Shown here: positions 11,804 through 22,262 of the stretch, piece after piece
Layout of the letters: the number at the start of each line of letters is the position of its first letter
Numbering within the stretch: the stretch's first letter is position 1
Assembly (NCBI RefSeq): GCF_022539665.2
Contig: NC_081331.1
Coordinates: 14,106,638-14,170,637 of the forward strand
Reading direction: 5' to 3'
Length of the DNA stretch: 64,000 nucleotides
Origin: Daphnia carinata
Taxonomy: Eukaryota; Arthropoda; Branchiopoda; Diplostraca; Daphniidae
Position numbers and translations under genes: made by a program
The notes under the pieces: generated by a model
What the model saw: only the letters and a program-made list of their open reading frames with translations
The model's database searches: none
Told to the model about the DNA's origin: nothing

Positions 11804-12033
11804 CTAATAAATCTTGTAGCCCTTTCCGTTGAAGGTGATGTGGACGGAGGCGCGGGATCACCGTTAGGCTGGAATCCATCATAATCGGTGGTTCAAGTCA
11901 ACTTGAATTTCTGGTTTTCACGAGAAATCCAGTTAGTAGATCGCTTGTTAGTGTTGCCAAAGGCTTTGCTGTACGACTATTTTCCACAAATGCTGTAGGT
12001 GACACCTGGCTTTTTCTTCTGGATGTTGTCCCT
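11804..12033 (-). pseudogene. Decayed last exon of an R&R cuticle gene (copy 2)
   Basis: Minus-strand remnant of the terminal exon of C1-C3, starting at the stop (CTA at 11804-11806) and KGYKI codons. It shares with copy 1 the replacement of the VAPVHEYEL region by a shorter sequence, so it arose by duplication after decay. No signal-peptide exon accompanies it. Confidence 0.75.
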
Positions 12034-12449
12034 AACGATTGATGGCACTATTCAAGCCCATAGAGGGAGGACTAAAAGCATCAGTCCTTATACAATTATT
12101 TTTTTAGGGTTCACTAGAAAACTTGCTTAGGTCGCTGCCTTTTCCTTGCGTGTAAAAATGCACGTCTACCTTTGCCTGGCCTTTAGCGTCTTTGACCGAG
12201 GCTCCAAATGTGGCTATGAACGCAGGTATGAACGCACGTAGTTAAGTAAGTTGTAAATCGACGTATTTTAATAAGCAAAGCGGCATTATAAATAATTTGT
12301 AAAAACGAAAATTGCCTGAGACGTTTTCGATACAAAGTCAAGAGCACAAATGAAAACGCTAACCAATAACTTAGAGAGCTCTTAATATCTCATTCCGATT
12401 TCTTCATTAGTGCATTTATTCAACAGGCAGAGGCACAGTGGTTAAACAT

Positions 12450-12615
12450 GTCGTGAATTCAAAACAGCTAAACGCGTTCCTTTATTCTTGCCCTTGAAAA
12501 TGTAAATCCCAATGTGCCCTTCACCATCTTCAACATACCAACATTAGACACTCCTAATGCTAAGATATCGGTAGCTTCGTCCAACACTTGAACAAAACTT
12601 TCTTGGTTCGGTGGT
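12450..12615. repeat. Repeated element of unknown origin, copy 2 (truncated)
   Basis: Matches the left half of the element at 7960-8230 (CCCTTGAAAATGTAAATCCC and TTCGTCCAACACTTGAACAA) and ends at the recombination junction near 12615. Confidence 0.65.
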
Positions 12616-12845
12616 TATGCATAATTCTATTGAATTAATATTGATAACTTTTAATGGCAATTATTTGTTATTTCATTATTTAAAATTTGTATTTAATTAG
12701 TTGCGACTGCTATCTCCTGTGCTGGAAGTGGCAATCGTTTCACACATGGAGGGCCACTATTTAGCTAAGGGAAACAAAGTTTCTTTACAGACTATATAAA
12801 TATACGAAGCATGAAAAATTATGCTAATCTCTGTCTGCTAACCAA

Positions 12846-13115
12846 AACAGAACTTGTTTTCGGACATCAAGTAGAAAAGCTGGTTGTTTGTTGAATTCTG
12901 GGATTGGTATTAGATGGTGACAAAACCTTGTGAAGGATGAACATCGGCATATTGTGTTTGATTGCTAGGGGCTATACTTGTCGAATACAATCACTGCATT
13001 TCAAAACCCATGGCCTGGAATGCTAACCAGAAAAGTTAACCACCAAAAGAACGGTGATGATCACTTTCAAGAATACGTTAAGAAACAAAATGAAATAGAA
13101 AACACCACGCCCAAG
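12846..13115 (+). repeat. Upstream flank of the C4-type cuticle gene, gene missing
   Basis: Closely matches 16497-16770 and 21905-22190, the latter being the DNA just upstream of intact C4. Landmarks are GAACTTGTTTTCGGA, AAAACCTTGTGAAGGAT and CCAGAAAAGTTAACCACC. Here it runs straight into CAAGCTGTTATCAGCTCG without promoter or coding exons, so a plus-strand cuticle gene has been lost from this unit. Confidence 0.75.
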
Positions 13116-13186
13116 CTGTTATCAGCTCGTTCTGACTTTTCGTATGTTTATCCAACAGACAATAGCAAGTGAGGTGCGACATTCAC

Positions 13187-13455
13187 AGTGGTTATGCATG
13201 TCGTGAATTCAAAACAGGTAATGTTTTCCTCTTGCCCTTGGCAATCGCAAATGCTGATGTGCCCTTCACCATCTGCAACATCACAACCTCAGCCACACCT
13301 AATGCTAAGATATCGATAGTTCCGTCCCACACTTGAACAAACTTTCTTGGTTCGTCGACCCGGGATAACCTTGTCAGGCATGTGAAATATCTGGTACTAC
13401 ATGCCATCGTTTCAAAAAACGGTTGACGCGTGAAAAAAAAACCTAATGTTGACCG
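13187..13455. repeat. Repeated element of unknown origin, copy 3
   Basis: Its minus strand is open for 90 codons (13192-13464, containing FVQVWDGTIDILALGV). The counterpart at 18367-18591 is also open and similar in protein sequence, but copies 1 and 2 are not. I cannot assign a product. It may be the relic of a gene that once belonged to the tandem unit. Confidence 0.55.
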
Positions 13456-13464
13456 ACGTGGCAT

Positions 13465-14278
13465 ATACGATGTTGTATAATATAATTCTGATTTCCAATG
13501 GAATTGATCGTCTATCTCGTACCAATTCTCTTATGGGTTATAAGAAGAGATGCTGTTCGTAATTGAAAACCCGTAATATCTCAGCCATTTATTTCTTTGA
13601 TTCTTTTTTTCTACTTGTTAATGTCAAAGCGGAAACGAATGAAGTGTAAGGCGTATTCATTAAAAATCACGAGTAGAACAATAAAGCTACTGAGCCATTT
13701 TTTCAAATGAACGTAGTGAGTCCAATGCCGCCAAGTTCAGAACCGACAGACGAGAGGCATGTATCTTGTCATCGACCAGGTGTAAAACGAACAAATGTTC
13801 GTTTATCGGGAATAACTCGAAAGTCTATTGCGTTTAGGAAAATGCCATTAGTCTCTCGATTTCCAATGCTGCATAAATCTTTTTTAAGCTAACTGACGGA
13901 TAGGTAGTATAGCATTAATAAAGTTAAGGAATTGGACAAGTGAAATGCCTTATGATTAACCTTAACTTACCAAAAATTGCGCATTGAAAACGAGTTTTCT
14001 TAGCAGTTAGGGGGGCTTTTTGTTTTGATCCGGTTTAGAAAATTCTAAGAAATTTACCTGTCATTCGATGACCGTTAGGTTAGAAACATTGTAAGATGAA
14101 TTTCAAATAGCAGGGATCTAATTTGGCACTGTCAAGCAATGAACCCGAAAATCCAGTTCACTAGCGTTCATCGTCTTCCTTTAGGCGAGGAAAGAAGACG
14201 GAGGAGGTGTATACATGTACAATCCTATCAGCTGGGAATCAATTGTTTATGCAGATCTTGTCTTCCATTTTCTCGGTG
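13465..14278. other. Unit 2 intergenic DNA upstream of X2
   Basis: Similar to 18620-19455 upstream of X3 and, more loosely, to 8230-8760 upstream of X1. Landmarks are AGGCGAGGAAAGAAGACGG and GAGGTGTATACATG just before the TATA box. The GGCGAGGAAAGAAGACGG stretch is well kept in all three copies and is a candidate promoter-proximal control site. No gene is seen. Confidence 0.55.
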
Positions 14279-14320
14279 TATAAAAACCCGAAGATGTCGA
14301 TCTCTTGGTATCTAGTGTTC
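14279..14320 (+). promoter_or_regulatory. Core promoter of X2
   Basis: TATAAAAA at 14279-14286, and TCTAGTGTTC with A at 14314, 35 bp apart, exactly as at X1. Confidence 0.8.
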
Positions 14321-14374
14321 AACGAACAGTTTTTTCGAGTAGTCTTAACTGTTAGTCTTTAACTTATTATCATC

Positions 14375-15112
14375 ATGAATTTTTCGGTAAATATATTGCA
14401 ATTTAAAACAATTAACAAGAAGCTAGACATATGCACATGTTTGATAACGTGGAATTATCGTTCATTTGAATAGGTCATTCTTTTTTCAATGATCGCCACT
14501 GCGCTAGCAGCATCTATCCCTCTTGAGACATCTACTGCCGCTCGTGAGCCATCGCTGACCGATTCAGTTCCAGTAGCATCGGGCGACAAACAAAGTCGAG
14601 AATTGAATGCCTTGGTTGGATTGTTCGAAAGCTTGAATACTCTGAATAATGAGTATTTGTCAGCTAAGCTAGAAATGATCGCTGCGTATGTACGGTGCGT
14701 CATCGATTCCAGTACTTGTTCAGAGGAAACATCCGCCATGGTACACCAACAAACAAAAGGTTTGTACAGCGTATTGCAAAATTTCACAGTTCGTGATATC
14801 TTACAGATCAATGATTTTGCAGAAAAATTTGTGTTTCCGCCAGCATCCGCCATTGCCCTAAATGCTGTAAACCCAAATAATCCAAAGCATCCGTTTCCCG
14901 TCACTGTTCCTGCTTTTTGGAACCCAAACGTCAATGTTCCGCTCGTTGCCTTTCATAACGAGATGCCCAACGTGGCCTACTCATCTGCTCCTAGTTTCAT
15001 CCCATATTTAAACAGCCTCGCCGCGTACAGCGATCCTTCGTTTACGACGATCTTAGCCCAGCATGCCAAAGGGCTCGTTCCAGCCGGCACCTTTTTGAAA
15101 ACAACCCCTTAG
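14375..15112 (+). CDS. X2: small secreted protein of unknown function, single-repeat form
   Basis: Coding model join(14375..14386, 14474..15112), 216 residues. The signal peptide is split by the intron: MNFS in exon 1 and VILFSMIATALAASIPLE in exon 2. The mature chain carries one copy of the Cys repeat (ASGDKQSRELNA through VRCVIDSSTCSEE), where X1 has two, then the conserved C-terminal block (FPPASAIALNAVNPNN, FPVTVPAFWNPNVN, APSFIPYLNSLAAYSDPS). No transmembrane helix or known domain is visible. The reading frame is intact and the promoter is kept, so the gene is likely functional. C2 lies convergently downstream. Confidence 0.8.
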
Positions 15113-15523
15113 TGAGTAAATACATGTTCTACCACATAAATAACCCATGTAGTTTTCCCCTCTTGCATACCTGCTCCATAATTTGATTTATGAAATACAA
15201 TTTTAACTCACAGTAATATTCGCCATCAATACATCAGCATTGGCAAAGAGGTGGTTTACTGAAATAATGGATGGGGAAAAGGAAAACCACGGCTTGCTAC
15301 TAGCAAACCATTTAAATACATTTTCCATCCATGAAAACTTGCACAGATTCAGTTCCCGGAATTTTTTTTATTTTAAAAATTGAACGCAAATCTTCCATAC
15401 TTGTCGAAATGAATCGGAACACATTTTGGTAAATTGCTTGCATTTATATTTAAACCACTCACGCCATATCGAGGTAAATAAATTATGTGACATATCTTAA
15501 AGATTGAATCAAGTGTAGGAAAT

Positions 15524-16244
15524 TTAATAGATCTTGTAGCCCTTTCCGTTGAAGGGGATGTGGACAGGGGCGACGGGGAGCTCGTATTCATGGACGGGGG
15601 CGACGGGCAAGTGGTCACCTTTGGGTTGGAAACCGGCTTCATCAGCGGCCCAGGTGAGAGTGAATTTCTGGCCTTCAGGGGAAACCCAGTAAGAGGATCC
15701 CTTGTTTGTGTTGCCTAGGACTTCACCGTACGATTGTTTGCCGTAAGAATCGTAGGTGACTCCTTGCATCTTCTTCTGGACCTGAGACTCCTCACGGGTG
15801 GTGTAGTCTGACTGGGCAAAGCTGTGTGTTGAAAGAATTATCATTCTCTTATATGAATACTTTTAATTCAGAAACTAACGCTTGTAATGAATGGAATTCA
15901 ATTACCTCCACTGGCTGCTGCCATCGAGATTGCGGACATCAGACTGGCTGACGATGGTAATGTCAGCGTATTTGTTATCCTTGTTGTAGCTTGGTGCGGG
16001 GTAGGCTGCTGTGGGATACGCTGGTGTGGAGTAGCTAGGGGCAGAGTAGCTAGAAGTAGGATAGCTTGGTTCAGGGTAGCTAGGAGCTTTGTATTCCGGC
16101 TTGTAGCTGGAAGGAGCGGCGGCAGCGATGGCCAAGAAAGCGGCGACGACGAACTGTCGAAGACATATTTCAAGGAATTTTTTTAATCAAAAACTTTTTT
16201 CAGACAAAGCCAGAACAATTGAAACAAAGTCTTACGAGCTTCAT
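15524..16244 (-). CDS. C2: cuticle protein with R&R chitin-binding domain
   Basis: Coding model complement(join(15524..15821, 15906..16153, 16236..16244)), 184 residues. The layout is the same as in C1: a three-codon first exon (here MKL), a signal-peptide and APSYP-repeat exon (FVVAAFLAIAAAAP), and a last exon with the R&R motif (FTLTWAADEAGFQP, KGDHLP) and the KGYKIY end. One visible difference is SFAQSDY where C1, C3 and C4 have SYAQSDY. The last exon is nearly identical to C1 at silent positions too, while its introns differ. The likely product is a structural chitin-binding component of cuticle. Confidence 0.92.
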
Positions 16245-16266
16245 GTTGTACTAGGTTGATTCGATA

Positions 16267-16307
16267 AACAACTGATGATTTTGGCCTTCCCTTCCCTGGC
16301 TTATATA
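16267..16307 (-). promoter_or_regulatory. Core promoter of C2
   Basis: Minus-strand TATATAAG (16307-16300) and TCAGTT initiator with A at 16273, 34 bp apart. Confidence 0.85.
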
Positions 16308-16496
16308 GTAGAGTGAATGGTAAGTTTCATTCAACTGACCTAGTTTTTTGGCAGCTATTTTCCGTTCAAACAACATAACTCTGGGCGTTGCATAAAAATG
16401 CCGTCCTCTCACTTTCCACAATAGCCATATTGCAAATTCTTTTTCTTGGCTGTAGTATGTTTTATTTTTCGTTGATTTCTTTTCCTTTGCATGCTA

Positions 16497-16770
16497 GCCC
16501 CAACAGAACTTGTTTTTGGAAATAAAGTAGAAAAGCTGGGGGTTTTTTTGCATTCTGGGATCGTCATTAGACGGTGACAAAATTTTGTGAAGGATAAACA
16601 TCGGCATCTTGTCTTTGATTGCTAGGTCTACTTGTCGAATGCAGTCACTGCATTTCAAAAGCCATGGTTTGGAATGCTAACCAGAAAAGTTAACCACCAA
16701 AGGACGGTGATGATCACTTTCAAAAGTAGGCCAAGAAACAAAATGAAATAGAAAACGCCACGCCCAGTAG
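16497..16770 (+). repeat. Upstream flank of the broken C4-type gene
   Basis: Second copy of the flank described at 12846-13115 and 21905-22190. It leads into the broken cuticle gene at 16836, but the TATA box present before C4 (CATAAAAA at 22199) is missing here. Confidence 0.75.
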
Positions 16771-16835
16771 TCGGAGGTCACATGCCCGAAGGTAACGGAA
16801 GACATCAGTTATTCAATTCTTCAACAACAATCAAC

Positions 16836-16986
16836 ATGAAACTAGCAAACAGCATTGCTTTTGATTCTATTGGTTTGCAATTTCTTTGTATTCTTTTTTT
16901 TATTTCGTTTTCCCTTACGTACCTCGTCATCGTCGCTTTCTTGGCCGTCGCTGCCGCTGCGCCTTTGAAGCCTTTCGAGAGCAGAT
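16836..16986 (+). pseudogene. Broken plus-strand cuticle gene (C4-type), 5' part only
   Basis: Matches the start of C4: ATGAAACTA (MKL exon), a short intron, then codons for LVIVAFLAVAAAAP. Four defects are visible. The splice donor reads GC instead of GT. The acceptor AG has become AC (ACGTACCTCG versus ACGTAGTTGG in C4). The TATA box is gone. After about 15 residues of mature sequence the gene is replaced by unrelated DNA derived from P1. No R&R exon follows on this strand. Confidence 0.8.
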
Positions 16987-16987
16987 C

Positions 16988-17235
16988 CAATGAATTATTC
17001 GGCTGTTGGTTCTCCAGTGGAATACAACAACTGCCAATCGGAAGAATTAAAAACAAAAATGGCAAACAAAATCGCTGACAACCCGGAAGAAGAGCCATCG
17101 CAAATGTCTCCGGCTGTCAATCCACCTTCCGGCTTTGATTTCGACATTGTGTTCCACTTCGTCAGACCCATGATGATGAACAACGAAGAGTACGACGATA
17201 GCCCGCTGGAGACGAGGGCATGGCCCACTTCTGGG
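16988..17235 (+). pseudogene. Fragment of P1 coding sequence inserted in the cuticle array
   Basis: Matches P1 at about 3290-3535. The frame starting at 16990 is open for 83 codons and keeps recognisable peptides: NSAVG-equivalent, NPPSGFDFDIV and MMMNNEEYDD. It is out of frame with the signal-peptide exon just upstream, so no fusion product is expected without a frameshift. Substitutions relative to P1 are scattered, so the capture is not brand new. The matching P1 segment lies inside the single long exon, so the transfer could have been at DNA or RNA level. Confidence 0.85.
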
Positions 17236-17486
17236 TATTGAGGAAAATCAATATTTTTATCGGTATTGACGGTCAGATTTGGCTTTAACACACAAGCACG
17301 TAAGCCCGATCAAATGCTGCTCCCGAAATGTTTGATGTTTCACACTGAACGCATGTCCTCTATACTTGTCAAAATGATTCAGTAGACCCTTTGATATGTT
17401 GATTGCATTTATATTTACACCACCTACACGATATGTAGGTATAAATTATGGAACACATTTTAAAGATTGAATCAAGTGTAGGAAAT

Positions 17487-17741
17487 CTGATAGATCTTGT
17501 AGCCCTTTCCATTGAAGGGAATGTGGACAGGGTCGCATTCATGGACGGGAGCGACGGGCAAGTAATCAACTATGAGCGGGCATGCAGCATCATCAGTGCT
17601 CCAAGTCAACTTGACTTTCTGGTTTTCAGGAGAAACCCAGGTAGAAGATCGCTTGTTGGTGTTGCCGAGGGATTCATCGTACGATTGTTTTTCGTAAGAG
17701 TCCTAGGTGACTGCTGGCATTTTCTTCTGAACGTTATCCCC
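17487..17741 (-). pseudogene. Decayed last exon of an R&R cuticle gene (copy 3)
   Basis: Minus-strand remnant of the C1-C3 final exon. The KGYKIY codons are kept, but the stop is lost (CTG at 17487 instead of CTA), and the GFQP-GDHLP region is degraded. It is more complete than copies 1 and 2 in the YDES/YGK part. No signal-peptide exon accompanies it. Confidence 0.75.
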
Positions 17742-18042
17742 ATAAACCAATGACCTTACTGTATAAGCTGCTAAAGGAAGGACTTAAACCATCAGTTGTT
17801 AGACAGTTTTTATACAGATGGTTCATCAAGAAACTTGTTCAGGCACTGACTTTTATGTCTTACGTGTAACAATGCACATCTACCCTTGTCTGGCCTCCAG
17901 CAGTATCTTTGGACGAGGCTCCAAGTGTGGCTATGAAGATCGTGGGTAAGTAAGCTGAAAATTTACGCACTTCAGTAAGCAAACCGGTATTATGAACAAT
18001 TTATAAAAACAAAAAATTGTCTGAAACGTTTTCAGCAGGATT

Positions 18043-18396
18043 TTGCTATTGATCGCTGCTACAATGGCAGCACCCATTTCCCTTAAACTTACGGCCAGTT
18101 ATCTTCGACCATCGGAGAAACAATTCGTATCAGTGCAAATGTCTGGGACAAAATTTGGATTAATTTTCAAATCCACATTAAAGAAAGGTTTCGTTCTTTG
18201 TCTTTTTAATGCCGACCATTGTCTGTTTCCTTGCACGCGTTCGGATAAGTCAAGAGCAAAAATGAAAATGCTAAGCAAGGTTAACTTAGAGAAGCTCTTA
18301 GCAGCTCGTTCTGATTTTTCCATTCGTATGTTTATGCGACAGACAGTAGCAAGTGACGTGCGGCATTCACAGTGGTTGTGCATGTTGGGAATTTAA
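18043..18396 (+). pseudogene. Possible remnant of a small secreted-protein exon
   Basis: A plus-strand frame after a TTTTCAGCAG acceptor-like site opens with LLIAATMAAPISLKL, which looks like the second half of a signal peptide split by an intron, as in the C and X genes. The following residues (YLRPSEKQFVSVQMSG) match nothing I recognise. No first exon was found, and the sequence is absent from the equivalent place in units 1 and 2. Confidence 0.3.
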
Positions 18397-18620
18397 AACA
18401 GGTAATGTTTTCCTCTTGCCCTTGGAAATCGCAAATGCTAATGTGCCGTTCACCATCTGTAACATCACGACCTCAGCCACACCCAATGCTAAGATATCGA
18501 TAGTTCCGTCCCACACTTGAACAAATATTCCTGGTTCGTCGACCTGGGATAACCTTCTCAGGCATGTGAAACATCTGATGCCCCATGCCATCGTTTCAGA
18601 AACGGTTGACGGGTGAAAAA
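18365..18620. repeat. Repeated element of unknown origin, copy 4
   Basis: Near copy of 13187-13455, with an open minus-strand frame of 74 codons sharing VQVWDGTIDILALGVAEVV. See the copy at 13187 for interpretation. Confidence 0.55.
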
Positions 18621-19556
18621 GAACCTGATGTTGATCGTCGTGGCATATACAATGTTGTTTAATATAATTCTGATTCCAATGGAATTGATCGTCTATCTCG
18701 TACCAATTCTCTTATAGGTTACAAGAAGAAATGCTGTTCGTTACGAAAAACCCGTAATATCACAATGATTTATTTCTTTGATTCATTTTTTCTACTCATT
18801 AATGTCAAAGCGTAAAGGAATGAAGTGCAAGGCGTATTCGTTAAAAATCATGAATAGAACAATAAAGCAGCTGAGCCATTTTTTCAAATGAACGTAATGA
18901 GTAAAATGCCGCCAAGTTCAGAGCCCACAGACGAGAAGCATGTATCTTGTCATCGACCAGGTGTAAAAAAAAAAAGTTTTTTTATTGGGCAACTCGAAAG
19001 TCTATTGCTTTTAGGAAAATGTTGTTAGTCTCCCCATTTCCAATGCTGCCTAAATCTTTTTAAGCTAACTGATGGATAGGTAGCATAGCATTAATAAAGC
19101 TAAGCAATGGGACAAGTGAAATGCATTATGATTAACCTCAACTTGCCAAAAACCACGCTTTTAAAACGAGTTTTCTTAGCAATGGAGATGCTTTTGTGTT
19201 GATTCGGTTTTGACAATTCTAAAAAAATTTACCTCGATTTCGACCTGACCAGTCGCTTAGCAACTTTGTAAGAGGATTTTCAAATAGCAGGGATCTAATT
19301 TGGTAGTGTCAGGCAATGAACCCGAAAACCCAGTTCAGTAGCGTTCATCGTCTTCCTTTGGGCGAGGAAAGAAGACGGAGGAGGTGTATACATGCAAAAT
19401 CCTATTCGCTGAGAATCAATTATTTATGCAAATCTTGCCTTTCATTTACTGGGTGTACAAAAACCCGAAGATGTCGACCTCTTGATATCTAGTGTTCAAC
19501 GAACAGTGGTTCGACTAGTCCAAACTCCAAACAACAACAAGGCACTTATTATCATC

Positions 19557-20288
19557 ATGAATTTTTCGGTATATTGCTACTTAATACAATTAAGAAAAAG
19601 CTAGATGTACGCATATATTTGATAACGTGGAATTATTGTTCATTTGAATAGGTCGTTCTTTTTTCAATGATCGCCACTGCGCTAGCAGCATCTATCCCTC
19701 TTGACACAACCACTGCAGCTCGTGAGCCATCGCTGACCGATTCAGTTGCAGTTGCTTCGGACGACAAACAAAGTCGAAGTGTCGATGTCTTCATTCAATT
19801 CGTCCAAGCCCTGAATGAACTGAATAAAGAATATGTTTGAGTTAAGCAAGACCTCATCGCTGCGTATGTAGCGTGCGTCATGGATTCCAGTGCTTGTTCA
19901 GATAGTCAACCCCTCCCTGAAGGACTAGTAAAAGGTTTGGGCAGCAAATTGAAAAAATTTCACAGTTCGCGATATCTCACAGATCAATGGTTTTGATGAA
20001 AAATTTGTGTTGCCGCCAGCATCCACCATTGCCCTAAATGCTGTAAACCCAAATAATCCAAAGCATTCGTTTCCCGTCACTATCCCTACTTTTTGGAACG
20101 CCAACGTCAATGTTCCGCTCGTTGCCTTTCTTAACGAGATGCCCAACGCGGCCTACTCATCTGCTCCTAGTTTTGTCTCATATTTAAACAACCTCGCCAC
20201 ATACAGCGATCCTTCGCTTAGGAACATCTTAGCTCAGCACGGCAACGGGTTCGTTCCAGTCGGCACCTTTTTGAAAACAACTCCTTAG
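19557..20288 (+). pseudogene. X3: disabled copy of the X gene
   Basis: Same structure as X2: MNFS exon (19557-19568), intron, then VVLFSMIATALAASIPLD and the SDDKQSR repeat start. Two disabling changes are visible. A TGA at 19838-19840 stands where X2 has TCA (Ser). A one-base insertion in the A-run near 19955 shifts the frame just before the FTVRDI-equivalent. Downstream, the C-terminal block is still open (LNAVNPNN, FPVTIPTFWN, VPLVAF). The promoter is also weakened, with TACAAAAA at 19456-19463 in place of TATAAAAA. These point to a recent pseudogene. Confidence 0.88.
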
Positions 20289-20763
20289 TAAGTGAATAAT
20301 GCCCTACCACATAATTGATCCAAGTGGCTTTCCCCCCTTGCATACCTACTCCATAATTTAATTTTTGAAATACAATTTTGAATCACAGTAATATTCACCA
20401 TCAACATATTAGCATTGAAAAAGATATGGTGTACTAAATAACTCAATTTCTTCTCCTATAACAGCTGATTAAAGCTACCAGTCAGATCGAGTGTCGTTAA
20501 AGCTATGGAGTTACGGAAAAGGAAAACCACGACCTGCTACTAGTAAATCATTGAAATACATTTTCCATCAATGAAAACTAGCACAACATGAAATGCTGAT
20601 TGAATTCCCGTAACTTTTGATTTTTAAAATTGGACGCATATCTTCTATACTTGTCGAAATGATTTGCAAAACATTTCGGTACGTTGCTTGCATTTCTATT
20701 TAGACCACTTAGACCATATAAATTATGTGACATATCTTAAACGTTGAATCAAGTGCAGGAAAT

Positions 20764-21484
20764 CTAATAAATCTTGTAGCCCTTTCCGTTGAAGGGGATG
20801 TGGACAGGGGCGACGGGGAGTTCGTATTCATGGACGGGAGCGACAGGCAAGTGGTCACCTTTGGGTTGGAAACCGGCTTCATCAGCGGCCCAGGTGAGAG
20901 TGAATTTTTGGCCTTCAGGTGAAACCCAGTAGGAGGATCCTTTGTTGGTGTTGCCTAGGACTTCACCGTACGATTGTTTGCCGTAAGAATCGTAGGTGAC
21001 TCCTTGCATCTTCTTCTGGACCTGAGACTCCTCACGGGTGGTGTAGTCTGACTGGGCATAGCTGTGGATTGAAAGAATTATAGTTTTTGAATGTGAATAT
21101 CTTTGTTTCATAAATTAACGGTATAATGAATGGAATTCAGTTACCTCCACTGGCTGCTGCCATCGAGATTGCGGACATCGGATTGGCTGACGATGGTGAT
21201 CTCAGCGTATTTGTTATCCTTGTTGTAGCTTGGTGCGGGGTAGGCTGCTGCGGGATACGCTGGTGTGGAGTAGCTAGGGGCAGAGTAGCTAGGAGTAGGA
21301 TAGCTTGGTTCAGGGTAGCTAGGAGCTTTGTATTCCGGCTTGTAGCTGGAAGGAGCGGCGGCAGCGATGGCCAAGAAAGCGGCGACGACGAACTGTCGAA
21401 GACATATTTCAAGGAATTTTTTTTAATCAAAAACTTTTTTCAGACAAAGCCAGAACAATTGAAACAAAGTCTTACGAGCTTCAT
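20764..21484 (-). CDS. C3: cuticle protein with R&R chitin-binding domain
   Basis: Coding model complement(join(20764..21061, 21145..21392, 21476..21484)), 184 residues. Exon structure and splice phases match C1 and C2. The first exon is MKL, followed by FVVAAFLAIAAAAP and APSYP-type repeats, and the last exon carries FTLTWAADEAGFQP, KGDHLP and the KGYKIY end. It is very close to C2 in the promoter, exons and introns, so the two separated recently or have been homogenised. It lies head-to-head with C4, about 0.7 kb apart. Confidence 0.92.
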
Positions 21485-21506
21485 GTTGTACTAGGTTGAT
21501 TCGATA

Positions 21507-21547
21507 AACAACTGATGATTTTGGCCTTCCCTTCCCTGGCTTATATA
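21507..21547 (-). promoter_or_regulatory. Core promoter of C3
   Basis: Minus-strand TATATAAG (21547-21540) and TCAGTT with A at 21513, 34 bp apart. Confidence 0.85.
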
Positions 21548-22198
21548 GTCGAGCGAATGGTAAGTTTCATTCACCTGACCTAGTTTTTTGGCAGCTATTT
21601 TCCGTTCAAACAACATAACTCTGGGCGTTGTATAAGAATGCCGTCCTCTCACTTTCCACAATAGCCATATTGCGAATTCTTTTTCCTTGGCTGTAGAATG
21701 TTTTAGTTTTCATTGATTTCTTTTCCTGTGTATGGACAAGCTTCGGTTAAGTTTTATGGGCAATTATTTGTTGTTTCGTTGTTTTAAAATTGTATTCCAT
21801 CGCCTGTTATTGCAGTCTACTTTGCTGGAAATGGCAACCGTTTCACACATGGTGGGCTTTCTTTATAGGCTGTATATAAATACGACATATGAAAAACTCG
21901 CAGATTTCTGCATGCTAGCCCTAACAGAACTTGTTTTCGGAAATCAAGTAGAAAGGCTGGTTGTCTGTTCAATTCTGGGATGGGTATTAGATGGTAACAA
22001 AACCTTGTGAAGGATAAGCATCGGCATATTGTCTATTTGCTAGGTCCATTTGTCGAATACAATCACTGCATTTCAAGACCCATGGCCTGGAATGCTACCC
22101 AGAAAAGTTAACCACCAAAAGGACGGTGATGATCACTTTCAAAAGTAGGTCAAGAAACAAAATGAAATAGAAAACGCCACACCCAGTATTTCGTTGAC
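21548..22198. other. Divergent promoter region between C3 and C4
   Basis: C3 (minus) and C4 (plus) are transcribed away from this segment, so it may hold shared control sites. It includes the flank repeated at 12846-13115 and 16497-16770. The 110 bp before the C3 TATA box, including AACATAACTCTGGGCGTTG and GCCGTCCTCTCACTTTCC, are also conserved upstream of C1 and C2 and are candidate regulatory elements. Confidence 0.55.
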
Positions 22199-22239
22199 CA
22201 TAAAAACCCTGTGCGAAGGTAACAGAAGACATCAGTTGT
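22199..22239 (+). promoter_or_regulatory. Core promoter of C4
   Basis: CATAAAAA at 22199-22206 and TCAGTT with A at 22234, about 34 bp apart, 29 bases before the ATG. Confidence 0.8.
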
Positions 22240-22262
22240 TCACTTCTTCAACAACAATCAAC

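Larger units (their letters stand above)
11287..12615. repeat. Second copy of the long direct repeat (unit 2, left part)
   Basis: Direct copy of 6750-8225. It stops abruptly after ACTTTCTTGGTTCGGTGG, where it joins DNA that elsewhere (about 21735) flanks the plus-strand cuticle gene C4. The junction marks a deletion or recombination inside the array. Confidence 0.75.
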
